Positions 1 through 5,302 of a stretch of 5,606 nucleotides of DNA are shown piece by piece. The stretch's first letter is position 1, and each line of letters opens with the position of its first letter. A program made the position numbers and the translations under genes. A model generated the notes under the pieces. That model saw nothing but the letters and a program-made list of their open reading frames with translations, was not told the origin of the DNA and made no database searches. The DNA is taken from positions 1 to 5,606 of the forward strand of contig JBPCRS010000073.1 of NCBI GenBank assembly GCA_050996575.1, read 5' to 3'. The DNA comes from DASUSH01 sp050996575 (lineage in GTDB: Bacteria; Actinomycetota; Thermoleophilia; Solirubrobacterales; 70-9).

Positions 1-429
1 CAGCGCGAGGCCGACGACGAGCATGCCGGTGATCGCGCCGCCGCGGAATGCCGCGCTCAGTGCCGGCGGGATGCCGCCGCGGGCGGCTTCCGCGACGCGG
101 CAGTTCGCGCGCACCGAGACGTTCATCCCGATGAAGCCGGCGGCGCCGGAAAGCGTTCCACCGATGACGAAGCCGATCGCCGGCAGGATGTCGCCCTGGA
201 CGATCCAGAGCAGGATCGCCAGCGGCACGGCGACGATCGCGATGATCGTGTACTGGCGCCGGAGGTAGGCCTGTGCGCCCTCCTGGACGGCGCCGGAGAT
301 CTCCTGCATGCGCTCGTTTCCGGGCGACTTGGCAAGCAGGCGGCGGGTTATCAACGCGCCGTAGAGGACGGCGGCGGCCGCGCAAGCGAGCGCGATCACG
401 ATGCCGTAATCGGTCAAGAAGTCTGTCAA
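1..429 (-). CDS. hppA: Membrane-bound proton-translocating pyrophosphatase, N-terminal part (runs off left edge)
   Basis: This gene encodes an H+-PPase, an integral membrane pump that couples pyrophosphate hydrolysis to ion transport. Only the first 143 residues are visible and the reading frame is still open at base 1. The frame shows a first membrane helix (residues ~9-27), the family block around E50-G-A-Q-A-Y-L-R-R-Q-Y60, a second hydrophobic helix (~61-77), a third helical segment (~81-103) and the characteristic FIGMNVSVRAN segment (99-109), then the start of another helix (~130-143). The family usually reads RANVRTAxAA at the last site; here it is RANCRVAEAA, with Cys110. The chosen start is TTG at 429, with GGAGG 10 nt upstream (440-444). 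An in-frame ATG at 489, with its own strong Shine-Dalgarno, is a real alternative that would add 20 hydrophilic residues. The catalytic DDxxD-type motifs and the residue that separates K+-dependent from K+-independent pumps lie outside the window, so the subtype cannot be called. Family assignment is firm; start is moderate. Confidence 0.9.
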   Translation of the reverse strand, partial: MTDFLTDYGIVIALACAAAAVLYGALITRRLLAKSPGNERMQEISGAVQEGAQAYLRRQYTIIAIVAVPLAILLWIVQGDILPAIGFVIGGTLSGAAGFIGMNVSVRANCRVAEAARGGIPPALSAAFRGGAITGMLVVGLAL

Positions 430-439
430 GGTCTCGGTT

Positions 440-444
440 CCTCC
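440..444 (-). promoter_or_regulatory. Ribosome binding site for hppA TTG start
   Basis: On the minus strand this reads GGAGG, followed by 10 nt and then TTG at 429. It supports the non-ATG start that puts the first membrane helix near the N-terminus. A competing site, GGGAGGGGG at 499-507, lies 9 nt before the in-frame ATG at 489. Confidence 0.5.
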
Positions 445-548
445 GGTGTTGGTTGGGCGGCGGGCGGAATCGATCCGAACCGCATCCATATGCGCGATCC
501 CCCTCCCGGGCGACCGCAAAGCGCGCGCAGTCTAGCTAGTGATGCGGA

Positions 549-562
549 ATACCGCTCGGTAT
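549..562. repeat. Short perfect inverted repeat (ATACCG-CT-CGGTAT)
   Basis: Six-base arms separated by 2 nt, located 15 nt past the stop of the DUF1844-like gene and about 120 nt before the hppA start. It could be an operator half-site pair for a dimeric regulator. As RNA, it could form a 5-bp stem with a 4-nt loop. It lacks a U tract, so it is a poor intrinsic terminator. The pattern is seen directly; its function is unknown. Confidence 0.35.
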
Positions 563-576
563 CGACGCGCAGACGG

Positions 577-1026
577 CTATCTGCCGGGGGTCCAGAGCCG
601 CGGCGGAGGCTTGCCGCCGGCTGCGCCGCCCTCGGGCTGTGACGGCTTAGGAGGCGGCTTTGGCTCTCCGCCGGGCCCGCCGCCCTCGCCATCCTCGGGG
701 GCCGGTCCGCCGCCCGAGGCCCTGGCGTAGATCATCTGAAGCTCGGACAGGGCCTGGCGGACCTGCGCCTGCGGCTCGGTGTCGAGCAGGTCGACGAGCC
801 CACGCACCGCCTCGATCCCGACTCGGGCCTGCTCGAGGTCCTGCTCGTCCTCCTTGGCGATCCTGCGGGCGGTCAGGTTGACCAGCCCGGCGACGCTCTG
901 CAGCAACAGGTCCTGGACCCGGACCCGGCTCATCTCCTCCTCGAGCTGAGCGCGAAGCTCCTCCTCGGACGGCGACCCGGCGCCGGCGGGCGGCTGGGCG
1001 CCGGGAGGTGGTGGTCCCGCTTCCAT
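577..1026 (-). CDS. Small DUF1844-like protein with Pro/Gly-rich ends
   Basis: This 149-residue soluble protein has three parts. The first is a short Pro/Gly/Ala-rich head (1-20). The second is a charged, amphipathic helical core (~21-104). The third is a disordered tail (~105-149) rich in Gly, Pro, Glu and Lys. The core contains VQDLLLQSVAGLVNLTARRI (37-56), then a segment in which IEAVRGLVDLLD (71-82) is followed by LSELQMIYAR (93-102). This layout, a hydrophobic helix followed by a 'leucine-rich helix, acidic turn, LxxLRMxYxx' ending, resembles the DUF1844 family, whose function is not known. No signal peptide, membrane segment, cysteine or catalytic motif is visible. ATG at 1026 lies 9 nt after the stop of the upstream ligase gene and has no clear Shine-Dalgarno, so it is probably translated by coupling as the last gene of the operon. 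Coding status is well supported by frame bias and spacing; the family name is moderate. Confidence 0.75.
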   Translation of the reverse strand: MEAGPPPPGAQPPAGAGSPSEEELRAQLEEEMSRVRVQDLLLQSVAGLVNLTARRIAKEDEQDLEQARVGIEAVRGLVDLLDTEPQAQVRQALSELQMIYARASGGGPAPEDGEGGGPGGEPKPPPKPSQPEGGAAGGKPPPRLWTPGR

Positions 1027-1035
1027 CGTCTAAAT

Positions 1036-2196
1036 CTATCCGGAGAGCGCCGGCGGGACGTCCTCGGCGAGGTAGGTGCGGCGGGTCTCGGCGATCCCGT
1101 CGCGATAGATCGATTCGATCTTGGCGCCGTCGGCGAGCGCGGCGCGGGCCCGTTGGGCGCCGTTGGCATCGGCAAATCGCGGCTCGGCGCCGATGATCTC
1201 CTGCGCGGGAGCGGTCCACGAGAGCAAGGCCTCAAGCGCAGCCCGGGCTTCGACCTCGACGCCCGCGGCGAAATCGATCTGCCGGCCGTCCATCCCGTAG
1301 CGGATCGCCCGCCAGAGGTTCTCCTCGATCTCACGCTGGCGCAGCGGCTCGGCGAGCGCACCGGCGTCGAAGTCGAGCGCCGACTGGACTACACAGGCAG
1401 TCATCAGCGCCGCGAGCTCGAGCGATTCGTCGCCACGGGTCTGCGCGTCACAGATCCGCACCTCGACCGTGCCGAACGAATGGTGTGGCCGCACGCTCCA
1501 CCACAGCTGCGTCGGCTCGACGATTGAGTTGGTCCGGCGAAGCAGCTCGATGAACTCGGCGTAGGCGTGCCACGAACCGAACGGCTCCGGGACCCCGCAA
1601 CGGGGAAAAGTCCGCGTGAATATCTCGGTGCGGACCGAGTGCAAGCCGCTGTCGCCACGGTCGAGGAACGGCGAGTTGGCGGAGACGGCGAGCAGCAGCG
1701 GCAGCAGGCCACGGAGGTGATCGCAGACGGCGATCGCGCGGTTGGCGCCGTTGATCCCGACGTGGACGTGCATGCTCCAGGTGTTGTTTCGCCGCGCCAC
1801 ATAGCCGAGGTCGTGCTTGAGCCGGCGGTAATGCGGAGTGTCGATGATCCGCTGGTCGAGGTAGTCGGCCCATGGGTGCGTCCCAGTTGCGGCGAGCCCC
1901 AGGCCGATCCGCTCGGCGAGGTCAAAAAGGCGAACTCGCCGTTCGCGCTGGAGCGCGACGGCGTCGGCGAAGTCGCGACCGCGACCGGAGCGGGTCTCGA
2001 TCTCCGCGGCGAGCAGCTCGTCGGCGGCCGACTCGGCGAGGAGGTCGTCCTCTTGGGCGGCCTCGTAGAGATCCTCGAAGCGCTGTTCGAGCTCGAGCGA
2101 TTCGGGGTCGACGATCGCGAACTCCTCCTCGAGCCCGACGGTGAAGTCCGTCGAAGCCTCGAAGAACTCGCGGGCTGCGGCGAGGTCGATCGTCAA
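1036..2196 (-). CDS. Carboxylate-amine ligase, GCS2/YbdK-type glutamate-cysteine ligase homologue
   Basis: This 386-residue protein matches the length and motif order of the YbdK/GCS2 group (TIGR02050-like). Members have an ATP-dependent glutamine-synthetase-like fold and join the gamma-carboxyl of glutamate to an amine, classically cysteine; E. coli YbdK has only weak glutamate-cysteine ligase activity. Visible motifs are GLEEEF (21-26, nucleotide/metal-binding acidic strand), HVHVGI (143-148), SANSPF (172-177), GTVEVRICDAQT (242-253) and ENLWRAIRYGMDG (292-304). The start is TTG at 2196, sharing TTGA with the rex stop codon (4-nt overlap), and the N-terminus reaches GLEEEF at the distance usual for the family. 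No upstream in-frame start codon is available nearby and no Shine-Dalgarno is visible, so translation is probably coupled to rex. Its substrate is uncertain: gamma-glutamylcysteine synthesis is the default guess, but no glutathione synthetase or ergothioneine gene is in the window. The genes before it, rex and a CxxC thiol protein, fit a redox role. Confidence 0.92.
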   Translation of the reverse strand: MTIDLAAAREFFEASTDFTVGLEEEFAIVDPESLELEQRFEDLYEAAQEDDLLAESAADELLAAEIETRSGRGRDFADAVALQRERRVRLFDLAERIGLGLAATGTHPWADYLDQRIIDTPHYRRLKHDLGYVARRNNTWSMHVHVGINGANRAIAVCDHLRGLLPLLLAVSANSPFLDRGDSGLHSVRTEIFTRTFPRCGVPEPFGSWHAYAEFIELLRRTNSIVEPTQLWWSVRPHHSFGTVEVRICDAQTRGDESLELAALMTACVVQSALDFDAGALAEPLRQREIEENLWRAIRYGMDGRQIDFAAGVEVEARAALEALLSWTAPAQEIIGAEPRFADANGAQRARAALADGAKIESIYRDGIAETRRTYLAEDVPPALSG

Positions 2197-2870
2197 GTCA
2201 AGTAAAAGTAGAGGGCGTAGAGCAGGTCGACCGCCGGACTCGAGGTGTGAACCGTGACCTCGGGCGGGACCTGAAGCAGCTGCTCGGAGTAGTTGAAGAT
2301 GATCTTGACCCCCGCCTCGACCAAGTTGTCGACGACTTCCTGAGCCGCGAGCGCCGGCACCGCGAGGACGCCGACGACGACGTGCTTTTCGGTGATCACG
2401 CGCTCGATATCGTCGAAATGGCGCACCTTTTGCCCGCCGACCTCGTTGCCCACGACCTTGTCGTCGACGTCGAAGATCGCGACGATCCGGAAGCCGTGGT
2501 CGCCGAAGATGTCCGAATCGGCGATCGCCTGGCCGAGGTTTCCTGCGCCGAAGAGGGCGATGTTGTGCTGATCCGACGTCCGCAGGATCTTGCGAATCTC
2601 GCGGACCAGCGATTCGATCTGATAGCCGACGCCGCGCTTGCCGAATTTGCCGAAGCCCGAGAGGTCGCGGCGGATCTGGGTCGAGTTGATGTGGGTGTAG
2701 TCGGCGAGCTCCTTCGAGGAGATCGTCTCCTTGCCCATCTTGCGCGCCTGGATCAGCACTTGCAGGTAGCGGGAAAGGCGCGCGGCGACGCCAAGCGAGA
2801 GGCGGTCGGGGTCTGCTGGAGAGTCGGTCGTGCCGACCGCTAGCGGCGCGGAGCGCGCCTCGTCGGTCAT
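2193..2870 (-). CDS. rex: Redox-sensing transcriptional repressor Rex
   Basis: Rex is a homodimeric repressor that binds DNA when NAD+ is abundant and releases it when NADH rises, controlling fermentative and respiratory genes. The 225-residue product has a hydrophilic N-terminal extension (~1-24). A winged-helix DNA-binding domain follows (~26-85), with ISSKELADYTHINSTQIRRD (50-69) and FGKFGKRGVGYQ (73-84). The Rossmann domain has FGAGNLGQAI (107-116) and the acidic end of the second strand at AIFDVD (131-136), typical of NAD(H) binding. The C-terminal segment (~209-225) ends in LLYALYFYLT and corresponds to the domain-swapped helix of the family. ATG at 2870 overlaps the stop of the upstream thiol-protein gene by 4 nt (ATGA), and the TGA at 2193 overlaps the next gene's TTG start. 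No Shine-Dalgarno is visible, as expected for coupled translation. No full Rex operator (TTGTGA-N6-TCACAA type) was found in the window, so autoregulation is not supported by sequence. Confidence 0.96.
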   Translation of the reverse strand: MTDEARSAPLAVGTTDSPADPDRLSLGVAARLSRYLQVLIQARKMGKETISSKELADYTHINSTQIRRDLSGFGKFGKRGVGYQIESLVREIRKILRTSDQHNIALFGAGNLGQAIADSDIFGDHGFRIVAIFDVDDKVVGNEVGGQKVRHFDDIERVITEKHVVVGVLAVPALAAQEVVDNLVEAGVKIIFNYSEQLLQVPPEVTVHTSSPAVDLLYALYFYLT

Positions 2871-3112
2871 GCCGGCGAGGTTATCGCGGCCCGGAGGAAA
2901 GCCTCGTCGGACTCGAGCTCGGCGACGACTCGGCCCCCTACCTCGACCACCGGAATCCGTTCGAGAAAGGTGGCGTGAAGGCGATCGTCGCCCTCGATGT
3001 CGACCGTTCGCAACTTGAGGCCGACGCCGCCGTCGCGGATCGCGACGATCGACTCGACCGCCTCGTCGCAGAGATGGCAGCCGGGACGCGTGTAGACGGT
3101 CACGGACAGCAA
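2867..3112 (-). CDS. Glutaredoxin-like thiol-disulfide mini-protein (CxxC)
   Basis: An 81-residue, single-domain thioredoxin-fold protein. Strand 1 (VTVYTRPGC) leads to the C12-H-L-C15 active site, followed by helix 1 (~15-26), strand 2 (LKLRTVDI, ~32-39), and RIPVVEVGGRVV (52-63), in which Pro54 is in the position of the conserved cis-proline. A C-terminal helix with acidic start (~66-77) completes the fold. The size and the CxLC active site match the glutaredoxin-like group annotated as DUF836 rather than classical CPYC glutaredoxins. It probably reduces a disulfide or carries electrons, but the partner is unknown. The start is TTG at 3112, supported by GGGGAGG 9 nt upstream (3122-3128). 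A GTG at 3103 is possible but has poor spacing. The gene is preceded by a 42-nt gap after tsaD and has its own good ribosome site, so it may head a redox sub-block with rex, which it overlaps by 4 nt. Confidence 0.88.
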   Translation of the reverse strand: MLSVTVYTRPGCHLCDEAVESIVAIRDGGVGLKLRTVDIEGDDRLHATFLERIPVVEVGGRVVAELESDEAFLRAAITSPA

Positions 3113-3121
3113 CGGATCGCG

Positions 3122-3128
3122 CCTCCCC
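3122..3128 (-). promoter_or_regulatory. Ribosome binding site for the glutaredoxin-like gene
   Basis: The minus strand reads GGGGAGG, followed by 9 nt and the TTG start at 3112. It decides the start in favour of TTG over the GTG three codons downstream. The 42-nt gap that contains it (3113-3154) is the only non-overlapping break of any size inside the minus-strand run. Confidence 0.6.
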
Positions 3129-3154
3129 TCACAATCAGAGTTGCTGGTCCGCGC

Positions 3155-4135
3155 TCACCGTAGGTCCCACGCCAGGTATTCCGGGTAGGGGACCGGATCG
3201 ATGAAGCGGGCGGCGGAGGCGATCATCGCCGCGTTGTCGGTGCAGAGCTCGGAGGCGACGAGCTTCAGCCGCACGCCGCGCGACTCGCAGATCTCGGCGG
3301 CACGCTCGCGCAACGGCCCGTTCGCGGCGACGCCGCCTCCGAGCGAGACCGCCGGCCATTCTCCACCGTCGATCGCCCGTGCGAGCTTCGCCGTGAGTTG
3401 GCCGACGACGGCGGCCTGAAAGCTCGCGGCAAGGTCCGCCCGGCGCTCGGCGGCGCCATCCTCTCCCAGCTCGCGAACGGCATAGACGAGCGCCGTCTTC
3501 AGGCCACTGAAGCTGAAGTCGAGGCCAGGATCACGGGCCATGGCGACCGGGAACGAGAACGCCGACGGATCGCCGTTGCGCGCCTCGCGCTCGATCGCCG
3601 GGCCGCCCGGGAAGCCGAGGCCAAGCAGGCGCGCCGACTTGTCGAGGGCTTCACCCGCGGCGTCATCGAGGGTCCGGCCAAGGGTCTCGTAGCCACGGTG
3701 GTCGCGAACGGCGGCGAGCATCGTGTGGCCGCCGCTGGCGATCAGCGCGAGGAACGGAGGCTCGAGCGGGTCCGGCTCGAGGAACCCGGCGGCGACGTGC
3801 CCTTGCAGGTGGTCGATTCCAGCAAGTGGCTTGCGATGGGCGGCGGCCAGCGCCTTTGCGCCGCTGACCCCGACGAGCAGCGCTCCGATCAGCCCGGGGC
3901 TGCAGTTGACGGCGAGCGAGTCGATCTTGCCGAGGCCGACCCCGGCGACTCCCAGGGCCTCGTCGACAATCGGGTTGAGCAGCTCGAGGTGGTGTCGCGA
4001 CGCCACCTCGGGGACCACTCCGCCGTATGCCTCATGGAAGGCGACCTGCGACGAGACCACATTCGAGAGCACCTCGGGCCCGTCAATGACGGGGGCGCAC
4101 GTGTCGTCGCAGGAGGTCTCGATTCCGAGGATCAA
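3155..4135 (-). CDS. tsaD: tRNA N6-threonylcarbamoyladenosine (t6A37) transferase TsaD
   Basis: TsaD transfers the threonylcarbamoyl group from TC-AMP to A37 of ANN-decoding tRNAs, working with TsaB and TsaE in the cytoplasm. With the TTG start at 4135 the protein is 326 residues and begins M-I-L-G-I-E-T-S-C-D-D-T, matching the usual family N-terminus. Metal ligands are visible as H109-L-Q-G-H113 and D300 (in CTDNAAMIA), the same positions as in the E. coli protein. Other family blocks are SGGHT (134-138), GRTLDDAAGEALDK (153-166), FSFSGLKTA (207-215) and SLGGGVAAN (264-272). The usual GPGL loop reads N-C-S-P-G-L (77-82), with Ser in place of the first Gly. TTG at 4135 shares TTGA with the rimI stop, the same junction style as rex and the ligase gene. 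A GTG at 4162 would add nine residues and overlap rimI by 31 nt; I rate it less likely but possible. Confidence 0.96.
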   Translation of the reverse strand: MILGIETSCDDTCAPVIDGPEVLSNVVSSQVAFHEAYGGVVPEVASRHHLELLNPIVDEALGVAGVGLGKIDSLAVNCSPGLIGALLVGVSGAKALAAAHRKPLAGIDHLQGHVAAGFLEPDPLEPPFLALIASGGHTMLAAVRDHRGYETLGRTLDDAAGEALDKSARLLGLGFPGGPAIEREARNGDPSAFSFPVAMARDPGLDFSFSGLKTALVYAVRELGEDGAAERRADLAASFQAAVVGQLTAKLARAIDGGEWPAVSLGGGVAANGPLRERAAEICESRGVRLKLVASELCTDNAAMIASAARFIDPVPYPEYLAWDLR

Positions 4136-4599
4136 GCGGACACGGGCGCCGGCTCGAGCCACATGATCAGGGCGTCCTCGCCGTTGTCGTGGTAGTAGCG
4201 AGGACGGGTGCCCGCCGGGCGGAAGCCGAAGCGCTGGTACATCGCGATCGCAGCGTCATTCGAGTTCCGAACCTCCAGCGTGTATCGAGCCTCGGTCCCC
4301 GCGCGGGAGAGCAGCTCGTTGATCAGCGTCGTCGCGGTGCCCGCACGGCGCCGCTCGGGGGCCACCGCGACGTTCATCAGGTGCCAGACGTCGGCGTAGC
4401 GCGAGCAGACCAGGTAGCCGATCAGACCATCGGGAGTCGAGGCCGCCAGGCAAATCCCCGATGGCTTCGAGAGCTCGAGCACGAACATCGCCAGCGACCA
4501 CGGGGTCGGGAAAGCGCGCCGTTCGATCGCCAGCACCGACGGCAAATCGCTGTAGACGAGCCGCCTAACTTCGATCTCGTTCAAGCCATCGCTTCGCAT
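4132..4599 (-). CDS. rimI: Ribosomal-protein-alanine N-acetyltransferase RimI (GNAT family)
   Basis: RimI acetylates the N-terminal alanine of ribosomal protein S18 in enterobacteria. In other bacteria it may have wider N-alpha-acetyltransferase targets, so the substrate here is inferred. The 155-residue protein is a complete single GNAT domain of normal length. Visible landmarks are FPTPW (30-34), the acetyl-CoA loop ERRRAGTA (82-89, R-x-x-G-x-A form), LEVRNSN (108-114), AIAMYQRFGF (117-126) and the C-terminal RYYHDNGEDALIMWL (134-148), in which the Y-Y and ED-A-x-x-M pattern is typical of RimI. The ATG at 4599 has GAGGG with a 6-nt spacer (4606-4610), and the gene overlaps the end of tsaB by 35 nt. 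It lies between tsaB and tsaD, a conserved arrangement in many bacteria. Confidence 0.95.
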   Translation of the reverse strand: MRSDGLNEIEVRRLVYSDLPSVLAIERRAFPTPWSLAMFVLELSKPSGICLAASTPDGLIGYLVCSRYADVWHLMNVAVAPERRRAGTATTLINELLSRAGTEARYTLEVRNSNDAAIAMYQRFGFRPAGTRPRYYHDNGEDALIMWLEPAPVSA

Positions 4600-5302
4600 C
4601 GGGTTCCCTCAGATAGACGGGCCGGATCTCGCTCGGCGCGACCCCGGCGCCTTCCGCGGTGAGGGTGCAGAGGTGGCGAGGAGCGAGCCGGTGCGCAGGA
4701 TCACCCGCCGGCAGCACCTTGACCCCTGCGACTTCCAGCTCACGGGCAAATCGTAGCGCCCCGGAACCCGCCGCCAGAGGCCGCTCCACCCCATTCGAAA
4801 GCGGTTTCCCGCCGATCTCGGCGAGCCACCCGGCGAGCCTGTCCGGGGCCAGGACCGCGGGATCGGAGAGCGGCGTGCCGCGATCGTCGTGGAGCTGGGC
4901 AAAGATCTCCGAGCGGCGGGCGTCGCCGACGGCGAGGCAGACTCTCCCGCGTGCCTCCGCGCGCCCGGCGATCCCGAGCGCGAGCGCCGTTAGCGTGCCG
5001 ACCCCTACCGCGGGCAGCTCGCGAGCCTGGGCAAGTGCGCGCCCGGTCGCGATCCCGATCCGCATCCCGGTGTAGGAGCCGGGCCCGACGCCGATCCCGA
5101 TTCTGCCGACCCGCTCCCAGCCGCCGCCCGCCTCGACCGCCGCTTCGATCGCCTCGAGAAGGACCGATGCGTGGCGCGGGCGCTCCCCCGCATCTGCTCC
5201 GGCAAGCGTCTCGGCGAGCACCTCCCCGGCGCGCGCGAGACCGACGGCGACGCCGTCGGTCGCAGAGTCGAACGCGATCACGCTTTCTTCCGGCTCACTC
5301 AT
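4565..5302 (-). CDS. tsaB: t6A synthesis partner protein TsaB
   Basis: TsaB is a catalytically inactive paralogue of TsaD that forms the TsaB-TsaD core of the t6A machinery and helps recruit TsaE. The 245-residue protein carries the ASKHA-type N-terminal strand IAFDSATDGVAVGL (9-22), the family signature GPGSYTGMRIGIATGRALA (73-91), GDARRSEIF (126-134), and the C-terminal PVYLREPDAKR (228-238). The usual family forms are GPGSFTGLRIG and P-x-Y-L-R. ATG at 5302 gives a seven-residue polar lead before the first strand. No Shine-Dalgarno precedes it, and the bases immediately upstream are A/T-richer, so a leaderless transcript is possible. It is the first gene of the minus-strand run, since the next gene to the right is divergent. 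tsaE, often upstream of tsaB, is not present here. Confidence 0.95.
   Translation of the reverse strand: MSEPEESVIAFDSATDGVAVGLARAGEVLAETLAGADAGERPRHASVLLEAIEAAVEAGGGWERVGRIGIGVGPGSYTGMRIGIATGRALAQARELPAVGVGTLTALALGIAGRAEARGRVCLAVGDARRSEIFAQLHDDRGTPLSDPAVLAPDRLAGWLAEIGGKPLSNGVERPLAAGSGALRFARELEVAGVKVLPAGDPAHRLAPRHLCTLTAEGAGVAPSEIRPVYLREPDAKRWLERDRS
4606..4610 (-). promoter_or_regulatory. Ribosome binding site for rimI inside tsaB
   Basis: GAGGG on the minus strand, 6 nt before the ATG at 4599. It lies in the tsaB coding region and supports the ATG over the TTG at 4584, which would give a protein five residues shorter. Confidence 0.6.

Larger units (their letters stand above)
430..576. other. 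Intergenic region between the DUF1844-like gene and hppA
   Basis: This 147-nt gap is the largest in the minus-strand series and should contain the 3' end of the upstream operon and any promoter for hppA. It holds a perfect inverted repeat with 6-bp arms (549-562), an 8-bp CTAGCTAG palindrome (532-539), and two Shine-Dalgarno-like sequences that serve alternative hppA starts. On the minus strand a TAGACT hexamer overlapping the CTAGCTAG palindrome resembles a -10 box, but I see no convincing -35 at the right distance. No GC-rich hairpin followed by a T run is present. A separate hppA promoter here is likely from the spacing but is not demonstrated. Confidence 0.5.

Noticed and set aside
549..562. 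The inverted repeat as an intrinsic terminator of the operon
   Set aside because: The stem is only 5-6 bp and no T run follows on the minus strand.
426..692. An 88-codon minus-strand frame bridging the hppA upstream gap
   Set aside because: It overlaps the DUF1844-like gene and the hppA start out of frame, has an Arg/Ser/Pro-rich shadow composition and no recognisable motif.
1567..2205. A 212-codon plus-strand frame opposite the GCS2-type ligase
   Set aside because: It is antisense to a well-supported gene and shows no family motifs; a codon-bias shadow.
2247..2843. A 198-codon plus-strand frame opposite rex
   Set aside because: It mirrors the rex frame and its acidic product looks like a complement artefact; no ribosome site seen.
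3125..3140. TTGTGAG on the minus strand in the tsaD/thiol-gene gap as a Rex operator
   Set aside because: Only one half-site matches; the second inverted half (TCACAA) is absent at the right spacing.
3398..4195. A 265-codon open frame on the plus strand opposite tsaD
   Set aside because: It is fully antisense to an intact TsaD with all family motifs, its product has no recognisable domain, and long antisense frames are expected when third-position G/C is high.
1036..5302. Frameshifts or pseudogenes among the minus-strand genes
   Set aside because: Each protein reads through at its family's normal length with motifs in the right order, so no disruption is indicated.
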